Below are positions 6,667 through 15,409 of a DNA stretch of 47,000 bases, one piece after another. The stretch comes from an uncultured Lachnospiraceae bacterium (GTDB lineage Bacteria; Bacillota; Clostridia; Lachnospirales; Lachnospiraceae). Within the stretch, counting starts at the first letter, position 1; the number at the start of each line of letters is the position of its first letter. Below the pieces are notes generated by a model that had not been told where the DNA came from, ran no database searches, and saw nothing but the letters and a program-made list of their open reading frames with translations. The stretch is from contig CANRMO010000001.1 in NCBI GenBank assembly GCA_947631755.1, positions 1 through 47,000 of the forward strand. Direction: 5' to 3'. The translations under genes were made by a program, and so were the position numbers.

Positions 6667-6750
6667 GCCCTTCACTATCTGATAAATCAGATTCGCAAGG
6701 GCAACAATGAGTATACCTATCTGAATTAGATCCTGATATGTAACATATAT
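6655..6750 (-). pseudogene. Holin-like toxin copy 2 with ATA in place of ATG
   Basis: Codons 2-31 encode exactly the same peptide as the toxin at 882-977. Eight codons differ and every change is synonymous (for example GAC/GAT, TTA/CTA, GTC/GTG). The start codon is ATA instead of ATG. The ribosome site AGGAGGG is kept, but similarity ends just beyond it, so the copy 1 promoter and leader hairpins are missing. It is either a silenced toxin or one started weakly from ATA. The out-of-frame ATG three bases inside gives only six codons. Confidence 0.65.
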
Positions 6751-6844
6751 TATATCGCCCTCCTTTCTTTGTCCTGTCACACTTTACTGTTGATGGACTA
6801 AGGGTTCCCACAACAAATTTAGGAACACCGCTATAGGATCCTCC

Positions 6845-8092
6845 CTAAAACCCATATTCCGGATCTCCCGCCCGGATCTTCTTTTCCTCTCCGGTCTCCA
6901 TATTATAACACAGGTACTGGTCACCTTTCTCGCCATCTAAACCTTCTTTTCTTACATATATTAATGCATACGGAAAATCAATCCCCTCAAAAGCGGCGGT
7001 CTCCGCTGTGTACCCCTCCTGGTCCATATATTTTTTCGGAAATATCTTATCATGGACATTTTTCAGGTATTCGCTCAGTTCTTTTTCATATTTCAAGCCC
7101 GATGCGTCCTCCCCGGAACAAGTAAACAGAACATCCGCGATCTCCCCCTCGCTGCCATACAGGGCCACTCCCACATAAACCTGATCTCCATGGAAAAAGA
7201 GAGACGCAATCTGTATTTCCCTGTCCGCATACAGATCCATGCTGCCACGAATCTTCTCTCCTGTTAAAAAGAGTGTGTCCTCACCAGTCTCCATGTTATA
7301 GCGGCGTATATAGCCGCCGGCAGGAGAATCATAATAAATAATTCCCCCGTTTTTCCAAAACCCAGCGATAGGTGCCTGAACCGGAACCAGTGCCATTTCA
7401 CTTTTCGCGGCGTCATAGAAAAAGAGTTTTCCATAATCCATAAGCACAAGGCCATCTTTTTCCGACAAGTCCGTAACGTATGGGTCCGTGTCATCCTCTC
7501 CGCGGACTGCTTTTCCCGCATAAATATCCGCACCCTTTATTTCGCTGTTCTTTCCGTCTGCATACTCTACGCGCCTCACATTTTCATTCATCTCATCAAT
7601 ATAGACAACCGCATTTTCATCCGCATATAAGATGTAATTGATATCACTGGATGCACAGAGACGGACGGCATCGTCTACATCCACAGCGTCCGCTCCATTT
7701 TTTTCCGAAACCGGAGCACTCCACAGAGATGTGGTACCATCTTTCTCTTCTGTCGTGTAGACAATCCTCAAATCATCAACATAGACAAGCTCATAGATAC
7801 CCTCTACCGGAAATACTTTCACCAGTTCCCCGTCCAAATCGTATTGCACAAGTCCTTCCTGTCTCTCTCCCTGGATCACTTTTTCATCCGACTCCACCGA
7901 AACACCGTAACAATTGGCTGAATTAGAGAAAGCATAGGGCGGGTGGGTATTCATTTCCACCGCCGCGCCTGTTATAACCTGCAAACCGGATACACTGCTT
8001 TTGGATACTGTCCCGGGATTGCCGCATGCAGCCATATTCAGAGTAAGGCCTCCCAAAATAAGAAACAATATTGCTTTCCTGTTCACACTCAT
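6845..8092 (-). CDS. Predicted lipoprotein, possible beta-propeller
   Basis: The 415-aa protein starts with a lipoprotein signal (about 1-23) ending LNMAAC, with Cys23 as lipidation site. The rest is strand-rich with recurring blade-like stretches such as YVDDLRIVYTTEEKDGT, YNMETGEDTLFLTG and YNMETGEEKKI. These resemble DUF5050/TolB-type propellers, but no family can be named with confidence. ATG 8092 is chosen because AGGAGG (8096-8101) precedes it and overlaps the stop codon of the S1 gene. A longer frame from a TTG at 8209 would sit wholly inside that gene. It is the last gene of the metG-to-lipoprotein run, and its position suggests translation linked to the S1 gene. Confidence 0.65.
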   Translation of the reverse strand: MSVNRKAILFLILGGLTLNMAACGNPGTVSKSSVSGLQVITGAAVEMNTHPPYAFSNSANCYGVSVESDEKVIQGERQEGLVQYDLDGELVKVFPVEGIYELVYVDDLRIVYTTEEKDGTTSLWSAPVSEKNGADAVDVDDAVRLCASSDINYILYADENAVVYIDEMNENVRRVEYADGKNSEIKGADIYAGKAVRGEDDTDPYVTDLSEKDGLVLMDYGKLFFYDAAKSEMALVPVQAPIAGFWKNGGIIYYDSPAGGYIRRYNMETGEDTLFLTGEKIRGSMDLYADREIQIASLFFHGDQVYVGVALYGSEGEIADVLFTCSGEDASGLKYEKELSEYLKNVHDKIFPKKYMDQEGYTAETAAFEGIDFPYALIYVRKEGLDGEKGDQYLCYNMETGEEKKIRAGDPEYGF

Positions 8093-8099
8093 ATACCTC

Positions 8100-9035
8100 C
8101 TACTCATCAATCCGGATCCCTGCAAGCAACCCCGCGAGAGAAGTTGTCGCTTCCTCATCGTGGTACTCCAGGGAAACTCTCTGTTCCCCACCATCCCCGG
8201 AACCACCAAGCTCCGGCGCGATATCTTCCGCCTCTTTCATGCTGAGCCGGATCTTTCCCTCATCCACAGCGAGCACTTTTACTTTAACCCGCTGCCCAAG
8301 TTTCACGACTTCATTGGGAGAGTGGAGAAATTTATTGCAGATCTGGGAGATGTGGACCAGACCGGTGAGCCCGTCCCCGATATTCACAAAACAGCCGTAA
8401 GATTCAATGCGCTCAATCACGCCCTCCGTGATAAATCCTTTCTGCAGGGCATTCAGTTTCTTCTCCTGTTCAGCCGCCGCCCGGTCCCGCAAAACCTCTT
8501 TTACAGATAAGACTAACTTGTCCCTCTCTGGATCCGCTGTAATGACTACAGCCTCTACTGTCTCGCCCACAAACGAATCCACGTCTTCCACATACTGGAG
8601 CGAGAGCTGAGAGGCCGGGATAAATCCGCGGATCCCCTCGAGATAAGCTACCACTCCGGCATTTACACTCGTGAGCACCTTTACTGAAAAAATCGTCTTT
8701 TCCTCTTTCGCGCGGATCAGTTTCTCCCAGGCGTCCTCCGCCCTGGCCTCTTTCAGAGACAGAAGCACCCGGCCCTGGCCGTCGTCATTATCCAGTACCA
8801 CAGCCGTTAAAGAATCCCCGGTGCGAATCTCATCCATCGCGTGAAATGCAGGGTCATCACTGTACTCGCCCGCCGGGATCACGCCCTGTGAATACGTATT
8901 CAGATCCACAAGAACCTCTTCTTCCTCCACCGAAATAACCGTCCCTGTGACTTTATCGCCCTCTTTGAAACGGCGGAATCCCGCATTGATCTCATCCTCA
9001 AAATCTGCCATTGTCTCTTTCATTTCTTCACTCAT
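8100..9035 (-). CDS. S1-domain RNA-binding protein (RpsA-like)
   Basis: The 311-aa protein has three S1 (OB-fold) domains, at about residues 24-97, 115-181 and 199-270. The third is the most canonical (GVIERIESYGCFVNIGDGLTGLVHISQI). Short RpsA-like proteins with three or four S1 domains are common in Firmicutes and bind mRNA or ribosomes; the long six-domain S1 is not expected. The start ATG overlaps the end of the AIPR gene by 8 bases (ATGAGTGA). Its GGGAGG ribosome site lies inside that gene, so it depends on translation of the defence gene. The end overlaps the ribosome site of the lipoprotein gene. Confidence 0.8.
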   Translation of the reverse strand: MSEEMKETMADFEDEINAGFRRFKEGDKVTGTVISVEEEEVLVDLNTYSQGVIPAGEYSDDPAFHAMDEIRTGDSLTAVVLDNDDGQGRVLLSLKEARAEDAWEKLIRAKEEKTIFSVKVLTSVNAGVVAYLEGIRGFIPASQLSLQYVEDVDSFVGETVEAVVITADPERDKLVLSVKEVLRDRAAAEQEKKLNALQKGFITEGVIERIESYGCFVNIGDGLTGLVHISQICNKFLHSPNEVVKLGQRVKVKVLAVDEGKIRLSMKEAEDIAPELGGSGDGGEQRVSLEYHDEEATTSLAGLLAGIRIDE

Positions 9036-10749
9036 TTTCCTGCCTCCCTTGATTATTCCTCATATGCTCATTCCACCAGGAATCATTCTTAAAATAATTT
9101 TCCACAATATCAAAACGCCGAAACACCGCTGCCATTGTTCGTCCATCTATTTCACTAAGATTATCTGTGTTAAAATATTTTGTCAAAAGTTCTGTCAGGC
9201 AAGTCTCTGCTCTCACATACAAATCCTCTTTATTATCTTCGAAATAAGTTTTTATATCATAAAAATTTATATGAGTCAATGCCCTTAATTCAATCTTATG
9301 CCACTGCAAAATCTGCTTTCCGATCATATAGGCAAGAAAATGCTGGCTAAACGGACGCGACGCCAGTATGTTACTATCCTCACATTTATGTTTGCGCCTG
9401 CTTCCACAATAGCGAAATATCAAAACCGCAATTATCATTTGAGCCGCATTCAGATCTTCAAAAATAATTGAATAATATTTATTAAAAAACTCGTTTCTTT
9501 TATATTTAGCCAAATGCGGCCGTTCCCGCCACACAGCAAGTACTGCCTCTGCCGCAACGGTAGACGGTATTGTGTTCGTACTACTAATACTCATTGAATT
9601 ATCTCGTTTCCGTTTATATAAATAACCTAAATCCTCCGCACTTTTTTCTATCAACACCTGAATTTCATCATTTGACTTTAAATCTCTGAAATCTACTGGA
9701 TTCTGGCTATTGGTTGCATAGGTAATATCCTGAATGATTCCTTCGTCAGCATTGACCTCATAAAGCCGGACCAATAGATAGACTTGTGAAAAATCAATGT
9801 CGGAATGCTCTTTCAATGTCTGCCAGATTGTCTTGCAGGTCTGTCCTCCATTGATTATCTGAAGCTGTTTGATTTTAACAATCCAGTTCTGCTCCTGTAA
9901 AGCATTATAACTAAACTTCTCACATATCATTGTAACGCCATTATTAAAGAAAAAGAAATTCGGACGTTTTTCACTATCTTCTAATGTTTGTATAATTCCA
10001 TCATTAACAGTATTTCTTCCAAGATAGCGCCGGATATTTTTTTCCAAAAGGCTGTCCCCGAATTGCTCCATCAGATTATAGATTTCTTTTACTGAAACGC
10101 GCCCGAGAATAACTCTGTTATAATTAAAATCTTCCTGCACCGCTTTTCCTGATAAAGAGATCTGCGTATCAATTGATTTCGAACGATTAACATAACTCAG
10201 TATATCGGAATGGCAAAAATGGACAAACTGGACTTGTTTTTGCCCTCCAAATGAATTTTGAATATGATTTTCTCCATCCTGGTTCCACGATAACCCATTA
10301 TTAAGCATCACAAACGTGACATAGGGAATTTGCCCATCTAATATAAAAGAACGAATTTCATTAACCTTCTCTTCGCTCTTAGGATTAAGCTTGATCTGCG
10401 TTGCCGGATCAAATACGCACTTTATAGTATTTACCGCCTTTTCAACAGCATTGGCCGGAAAATTACTGTCTTTATCCAAATTACGGGTATATTTCGATTG
10501 GAACAAAACAACATCTAACTGTGAATCCTGATTTTCAACAATGTAAGCAGCATCAAACCCCCCATCATTTCCTCCATCTGTAACCAGTCGCTCCGCCTCT
10601 ACAAGATCAATATCCAGATAGGCGGCTACTCCCAATAAGAGGAATGCTTTCGAGCGGTTTTTCTCCTGATCTTCATCTGAAAATAATTCCATGTTTTCTT
10701 CCAACATCTTATTTATCCTTTGATCTATAATCTGTTTTTCAACATTCAT
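9028..10749 (-). CDS. AIPR-family abortive phage infection protein
   Basis: The 573-aa protein matches the AIPR (abortive infection phage resistance) family. An N-terminal PD-(D/E)XK-like patch has G-G-F-D (Asp about 66) and Q-S-K (about 84-86). The family blocks NIRRYLG (238-244), FFFFNNGVT (265-273) and IINGGQT (298-304) follow. Members act in anti-phage defence, alone or beside restriction systems; the nuclease assignment is inferred from the motif. ATG 10749 is preferred because GAGGAG is 11 bases upstream; the GTG at 10761 touches that site. The gene is clearly more AT-rich than the surrounding metG-rsmA and S1 genes, pointing to acquisition. No restriction or modification gene adjoins it. 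The overlap with the S1 gene is unusual. Confidence 0.8.
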   Translation of the reverse strand: MNVEKQIIDQRINKMLEENMELFSDEDQEKNRSKAFLLLGVAAYLDIDLVEAERLVTDGGNDGGFDAAYIVENQDSQLDVVLFQSKYTRNLDKDSNFPANAVEKAVNTIKCVFDPATQIKLNPKSEEKVNEIRSFILDGQIPYVTFVMLNNGLSWNQDGENHIQNSFGGQKQVQFVHFCHSDILSYVNRSKSIDTQISLSGKAVQEDFNYNRVILGRVSVKEIYNLMEQFGDSLLEKNIRRYLGRNTVNDGIIQTLEDSEKRPNFFFFNNGVTMICEKFSYNALQEQNWIVKIKQLQIINGGQTCKTIWQTLKEHSDIDFSQVYLLVRLYEVNADEGIIQDITYATNSQNPVDFRDLKSNDEIQVLIEKSAEDLGYLYKRKRDNSMSISSTNTIPSTVAAEAVLAVWRERPHLAKYKRNEFFNKYYSIIFEDLNAAQMIIAVLIFRYCGSRRKHKCEDSNILASRPFSQHFLAYMIGKQILQWHKIELRALTHINFYDIKTYFEDNKEDLYVRAETCLTELLTKYFNTDNLSEIDGRTMAAVFRRFDIVENYFKNDSWWNEHMRNNQGRQENE

Positions 10750-10797
10750 ATTTTCCCTCACTCCTCTTCTTAGTTACTATATCCATCAAAAATAAGT

Positions 10798-10813
10798 CTC
10801 CCTTATCAGGGAG
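10798..10813 (-). terminator. Short hairpin at the rsmA stop codon
   Basis: CTCCCT and AGGGAG pair around a 4-base loop across the rsmA stop; the minus strand then reads ACTTATTTTT. It is a weak terminator that may partly separate rsmA from the AIPR-S1-lipoprotein genes. Confidence 0.45.
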
Positions 10814-11678
10814 CACGGTGAAGCATCATAAGCTCATCTGCAAGTGCCGCAAATTCCTTTAATCCCAGTTTTTCCCCACGGATGTCCGTGGGCAGCCCCA
10901 CAGCCTCAATGGCGTGGGCAGCCTCTTCTTTTGAAAAACCGAGGCCTCCATTGCCGATCCCATTTTGCAGGGTCTTCCGCCTTTGATTAAAGGAGGCCCG
11001 GATCAGCCGGAACATCAATTTTTCATCCGCCACCTCCACCGGCGCTCTGTCCCGGCAGTCCAGCCGGACTACCGCACTCCCCACATTCGGGCGGGGCATG
11101 AAACAATTCGGGGGGACATTTGCCGCCAGATAAGGAATCGCATAATACTGGATCGCCAGCGAGAGCGCACCATAATCTTTTGTCCCCGGCTCCGCCTGCA
11201 TGCGCTCCGCCACCTCTTTCTGCACCATGACAGTCACATTCGCCAGAGGAACGCGGCTCTCAAAAAGCTCCATAAGAATGGGGGTAGTGATGTAATAGGG
11301 CAGATTCGCCACAACTTTGACCGGCTTGCCCCCATTATACCGGTCCGCGATCTGCCATATATCCTGTTTCAGTATATCGCCGTGAATGATCTCTACATTG
11401 TCATACCCAGCCAGTGTCTCCTGCAGGATGGGAATGAGTTTTGCGTCAATCTCCACCGCGAGAACACGGTCCGCCCTCTCGCACAAATACTGGGTCATCG
11501 TGCCGATTCCCGGCCCGATCTCCAGCACAAAATCATCCGGCCCCACATCCGCCGCATCGATTATCTTGTCCAGCACATGGGGGTCAATGAGAAAATTCTG
11601 CCCGAATTTTTTTCGGAAATGAAATTCATGTTTTTGCAGGATCTTTATCGTCTCCCGCGGATTTCCCAGCTCTGCCAA
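10806..11678 (-). CDS. rsmA: 16S rRNA (adenine1518/1519-N6) dimethyltransferase
   Basis: The 290-aa protein is the KsgA/RsmA methyltransferase that dimethylates two adjacent adenines near the 3' end of 16S rRNA. The SAM motif EIGPGIGT is at 53-60, acidic residues stand at E76 and D101, and the catalytic NLPYY is at 125-129. The N-terminal KKFGQNFL (23-30) is also typical. The start is a TTG with AGAGAGGA before it. It follows tatD by 19 bases, the usual metG-tatD-rsmA order of Firmicutes. Length is normal. Confidence 0.95.
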   Translation of the reverse strand: MAELGNPRETIKILQKHEFHFRKKFGQNFLIDPHVLDKIIDAADVGPDDFVLEIGPGIGTMTQYLCERADRVLAVEIDAKLIPILQETLAGYDNVEIIHGDILKQDIWQIADRYNGGKPVKVVANLPYYITTPILMELFESRVPLANVTVMVQKEVAERMQAEPGTKDYGALSLAIQYYAIPYLAANVPPNCFMPRPNVGSAVVRLDCRDRAPVEVADEKLMFRLIRASFNQRRKTLQNGIGNGGLGFSKEEAAHAIEAVGLPTDIRGEKLGLKEFAALADELMMLHRAP

Positions 11679-11697
11679 CTCTCAATCCTCTCTGTCT

Positions 11698-12465
11698 CTA
11701 TGCCATCCCATACATCCGCCTGGCATTTTCTGCCGTGGCGCGGATGACCTCTTCCACTGTAATCTCCCTCAGTTCAGCAATCTTTTCCGCCACATAAACC
11801 AGATTGCCCGATTCATTGCGGGTTCCCCGGTGGGGTTCCGGCGCCAGGTAAGGACAGTCAGTCTCCAGCACAATGCGCTCCAGCGGGATTTCCTTTACTG
11901 TCCGCCTCAGCTTCTTTGAATTTTTAAATGTCACCACACCGCCGACTCCGATGTAAAACCCCATGTCCACATATTCTTTCGCCATCTCTGCGGAGTAAGA
12001 ATAACAGTGGATCACGCCCCCGCACTCATAGGCTTTCGTCTCCGTCAGAATTTCCATCGTCTCCGCCGCCGCGTCGCGGCTGTGGACAATAATCGGCAGG
12101 CCGGTCTCTCTCGCCAGTGCGATCTGGCGCACAAACCACTTTTTCTGCAGCGCGGGATCCGGCTCCGGCCAGTGGTAATCCAGGCCAATCTCACCGACAG
12201 CCACAACTTTCTCATGATCCGCATGCCCGCGGATCCAGTCCATATCCTGTTCCGTCAGCTCCCCCGTCTCACTGGGATGGACGCCAAGGGCCGCATAGAC
12301 AAAATCATATTTCTCCGCCAGCTCCAGGGCTGCCCTGCTCGAATCCATACTGGCGCCCACATTTACAACCCGACCCACTCCCCGGCCGCGCAGGCCGGAC
12401 AACAGCTCATCCCGGTCCTCATCATAAACTTCGTCATCGTAATGACAATGTGTGTCAATTATCAT
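11698..12465 (-). CDS. tatD: TatD-family metal-dependent DNase
   Basis: The 255-aa TIM-barrel hydrolase has the metal ligands H6 and H8 (DTHCH), E92 (GEIGLD), H128 (HSRD), H153 (IHCYS) and D203 (ETDCPYL). TatD enzymes act as 3'-5' DNA exonucleases or deoxyribonucleases. It sits between metG and rsmA on the same strand, 41 bases after metG. Length and motifs are complete. Confidence 0.95.
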   Translation of the reverse strand: MIIDTHCHYDDEVYDEDRDELLSGLRGRGVGRVVNVGASMDSSRAALELAEKYDFVYAALGVHPSETGELTEQDMDWIRGHADHEKVVAVGEIGLDYHWPEPDPALQKKWFVRQIALARETGLPIIVHSRDAAAETMEILTETKAYECGGVIHCYSYSAEMAKEYVDMGFYIGVGGVVTFKNSKKLRRTVKEIPLERIVLETDCPYLAPEPHRGTRNESGNLVYVAEKIAELREITVEEVIRATAENARRMYGMA

Positions 12466-12506
12466 TGGGAATGTCCTCTCCTTCCCGCAAAATCGTATCT
12501 TATATA

Positions 12507-14471
12507 TCAGCAGATCTCTGCGCCCGCCGGCATATGTTTATCCGGCGTCATAAGAGCCAGATTCCCCTCTGCGTCCTCCGCACACAAAAGCATACCTTCC
12601 GAGAGCACGCCCGCCAGTTTGGCCGGTTTCAGATTGACAAGTACCATCACTTTTTTGCCGACCATATCTTCCGGCGAATAGTATTTCTTAATGCCGGACA
12701 CAATCTGTTTCACCTCACTGCCGACCCGCACCTTACTGCACAGGAGTTTTTTTGATTTCGGCACTTCCTCACAGGCAATGATCTCCCCTACCTGGAACTG
12801 CATTTTCATAAAATCATCAAACGCGATCTCCGGTTTTGCTTCTATATCAATTACATCTTCCGGCGCATCCTCCCCGCCGTCCGGGCTGTCCTTATCCTCT
12901 GCCCCCATCGCGGCGTGGATCTCTGCCAGCACTTCCTCCACGTCCATGCGGGCAAATAAAATCTCCGGTTTCTCCGTCACTTTTGTCCCAGATACATAAC
13001 GCTGCGACAGCAGCTCGTCCAGGGAACACCTCTCTGCGCCAATCTGGTTAAGGATTTTTTCCGCTGTCTCCGGCATAAAAGATTCCAGAAGAATAGTGCC
13101 GATGCGGATCCCTTCCATCAGATTATAGAGTACGGTAGCCAGGCGGTCTCTCTTTGCCTCATCCTTTGCCAGTATCCAGGGCTCCGTCTCATCAATATAT
13201 TTATTGCATCGCTTGTACAGCACAAAAATCTCCGTGATCGCGTCAGCTACCCGGAGCTTATCCATTTTTTCCGTAACTTTCCCCGGCGCCGCCTGCAGCA
13301 CCGCCATTAGATCCTCGTCCACACGGTCCGTAATACCTCTGTCTTCAACCACACCGTCAAAATATTTATTACTCATGGAAATGGTGCGGTTCACGAGGTT
13401 GCCCAGAGTATTGGCGAGATCCGAATTCATGCGCTCAACCATCAGTTCCCAGGAAATAATACCGTCATTTTCAAATGGCATCTCATGCAGCACAAAATAG
13501 CGGACCGCATCTACCCCGAAACGCTCTGCCAGATCATCTGCATAGATCACATTTCCCTTCGACTTACTCATCTTGCCATCGCCCTGCAAAAGCCACGGGT
13601 GGCCGAACACCTGCTTTGGCAGCGGCAGATCCAGCGCCATCAAAATGATCGGCCAGTAGATCGTGTGGAAACGGATGATGTCCTTTCCGATCAAATGAAG
13701 ATCCGCCGGCCAGAACTTCTCATAAAGATCGCCGTGCCCGCCGTCGGCGTCATAACCGAGGCCGGTGATATAGTTACTGAGGGCGTCCAGCCACACATAC
13801 ACAATATGGCCCGGGTCAAAATCCACAGGAATCCCCCATGTAAAACTGGTCCGGGACACGCACAGATCCTGCAGCCCGGGTTTCAGAAAATTATTGACCA
13901 TCTCATTCTTCCGGGACTCCGGCTGAATAAACTCCGGGTGGTCCTCAATATGTTTCATCAGGCGGTCCTGATATTTGCTCAGTTTCAGAAAATATGCCTC
14001 TTCTCTGGCCGGCTGGCACTCGCGCCCGCACTCCGGGCACTTGCCGTCCACAAGCTGGGACTGGGTATAGAAAGACTCGCAGGGAGTGCAGTACATCCCT
14101 TCATAAAATCCCTTATAAATATCGCCTTTATCGTATAACTTTTTAAAAATCTTCTGGATCTGTCTCTCATGGTCAGCATCGGTAGTCCGGATAAACTTAT
14201 CATAAGAAGTGTTCATCAGATCCCAGATCCGTTTCACCTCGCCGGAAACATTGTCTACAAGCTCTTTCGGGGAAATGCCCAGCTCTTCCGCCTTGAGCTG
14301 GATCTTTTGCCCGTGCTCATCCGTCCCCGTCTGAAACCGGACGTCGTACCCCTGGAAACGGCGGTAGCGCGCGATGGCATCCGCCAGCACAATTTCGTAT
14401 GTGTTGCCGATGTGCGGTTTGCCCGATGTATAGGCAATGGCCGTCGTCAGATAATATGGCTTTTTCTCCAT
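12507..14471 (-). CDS. metG: Methionyl-tRNA synthetase with C-terminal tRNA-binding domain
   Basis: The 654-aa class I synthetase charges tRNA-Met with methionine. It has HIGN at 20-23, KMSKS at 300-304 and four zinc-type cysteines at 128, 131, 145 and 148. A linker of acidic residues (about 520-545) leads to an EMAP/Trbp111-type tRNA-binding domain (about 550-654) that promotes dimerisation. GGAGG lies before ATG 14471. The strong promoter at 14513-14541 starts this gene and probably tatD and rsmA. Confidence 0.96.
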   Translation of the reverse strand: MEKKPYYLTTAIAYTSGKPHIGNTYEIVLADAIARYRRFQGYDVRFQTGTDEHGQKIQLKAEELGISPKELVDNVSGEVKRIWDLMNTSYDKFIRTTDADHERQIQKIFKKLYDKGDIYKGFYEGMYCTPCESFYTQSQLVDGKCPECGRECQPAREEAYFLKLSKYQDRLMKHIEDHPEFIQPESRKNEMVNNFLKPGLQDLCVSRTSFTWGIPVDFDPGHIVYVWLDALSNYITGLGYDADGGHGDLYEKFWPADLHLIGKDIIRFHTIYWPIILMALDLPLPKQVFGHPWLLQGDGKMSKSKGNVIYADDLAERFGVDAVRYFVLHEMPFENDGIISWELMVERMNSDLANTLGNLVNRTISMSNKYFDGVVEDRGITDRVDEDLMAVLQAAPGKVTEKMDKLRVADAITEIFVLYKRCNKYIDETEPWILAKDEAKRDRLATVLYNLMEGIRIGTILLESFMPETAEKILNQIGAERCSLDELLSQRYVSGTKVTEKPEILFARMDVEEVLAEIHAAMGAEDKDSPDGGEDAPEDVIDIEAKPEIAFDDFMKMQFQVGEIIACEEVPKSKKLLCSKVRVGSEVKQIVSGIKKYYSPEDMVGKKVMVLVNLKPAKLAGVLSEGMLLCAEDAEGNLALMTPDKHMPAGAEIC

Positions 14472-14512
14472 TTCGTCTTATACCTCCAATTTACGTCATA
14501 GTCATAATCCTT

Positions 14513-14541
14513 ATTTTATGTAAAATGGAGGAAGTTGTCAA
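14513..14541 (-). promoter_or_regulatory. Strong promoter of metG-tatD-rsmA
   Basis: On the minus strand a consensus TTGACA (14536-14541) is followed after 17 bases by TAAAAT (14513-14518). The start would be near 14505, leaving a leader of about 35 nt. The -35 box lies in the last codons of the upstream protease gene. Confidence 0.8.
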
Positions 14542-15356
14542 GACAAGGCTTCCGGACGCTGCTCTTTCTTTTCCCTGAGTTTCCGGGCGAGAAATAAAGC
14601 GGCGGCCAGGAGGACAAGGTTTGCCAGGGCGACCGAAAAAATATCCCCCACGGAAATATCCACATTTGGACTGTCCGGGATCTCAAAAAAGAGTATTGGC
14701 AGACTCCCGGCCAGATTCGTTACCGTGTGATAGCATGCGACAACCCATATATTTCTTACCCTCAGATAGAGGACCGCCCAGAATATCCCGCTGTAAGTGG
14801 CAGTGATCACCTGTGAGATTGTGCTGTTCACCATCTGATCCTGTAGATTAAAAAAATGTGTCAGTCCGAAGATCAGACTGCTGACAAACACCGCCGCCAT
14901 CTTTCCTGCGAACCTATGTTCCCCAAAACCAGCCAGTAAAGACTTTAAGAGCAGCCCCCGGAATAAAAACTCCTCAAAAATCCCCACGAAAATCTCTGTG
15001 GCGATAACCGCTGCCACCGCGCCGAAAGCCGGCATCACTACCGGATATTCCAAATTTTCCGCTATGATCACATAGGTATTTAAGACCGTCACAAAAATCA
15101 TGAAACCGCCCGTCAGCATACCGTGGAGGAAATTCTTTTTCCCCAGCCCGAGCTCCCGCAGGCCAAACATCTTGTGGTAAACGGCCAGGGCTGCTGCCGT
15201 GGCCAGCACCCTGCCAATATCATTCGCGCGCTGCTCCCCGAGACCTGCCCTCTCAAACAGCGCCTCCATCAGCATAAAAACAAGAAAAACTCCGACAGCG
15301 GCAGCTAACCCGCACACGCCCATATAACACCGTTTTTTTGTTGTGATCTCTCTCAT
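14538..15356 (-). CDS. CPBP-family intramembrane metalloprotease
   Basis: The 272-aa polytopic membrane protein carries the CPBP (Abi/CAAX protease-like) motifs: EExxxR at E128, E129 and R133, FxxxH ending at H167, and HxxxN at H210-N214. About six to eight hydrophobic segments are visible, including residues 12-30, 81-100, 110-126, 154-168 and 240-260. Bacterial members serve in bacteriocin self-immunity or membrane protein processing; the substrate here is unknown. It lies 53 bases after the TetR gene on the same strand and is its most likely co-transcribed target. Confidence 0.85.
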   Translation of the reverse strand: MREITTKKRCYMGVCGLAAAVGVFLVFMLMEALFERAGLGEQRANDIGRVLATAAALAVYHKMFGLRELGLGKKNFLHGMLTGGFMIFVTVLNTYVIIAENLEYPVVMPAFGAVAAVIATEIFVGIFEEFLFRGLLLKSLLAGFGEHRFAGKMAAVFVSSLIFGLTHFFNLQDQMVNSTISQVITATYSGIFWAVLYLRVRNIWVVACYHTVTNLAGSLPILFFEIPDSPNVDISVGDIFSVALANLVLLAAALFLARKLREKKEQRPEALS

Positions 15357-15409
15357 ATTCTCCTCCGTTCCGGAGCGCTATACGCCATTCTCTCTTTCCG
15401 GGGAACAAT

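Noticed and set aside
6611..6811. 66-codon minus-strand frame over toxin copy 2
   Set aside because: It runs in a different frame from the conserved peptide, and that frame is not conserved in copy 1.
10965..11747. 260-codon plus-strand frame opposite rsmA
   Set aside because: It is a shadow of the GC-rich rsmA and tatD coding strands; no ribosome site and no recognisable family.
14483..14531. Hairpin that would hide the metG ribosome site (CCTCCATTTTAC with GTAAATTGGAGG)
   Set aside because: The upstream arm lies between the -35 and -10 boxes of the metG promoter and so is not in the transcript.
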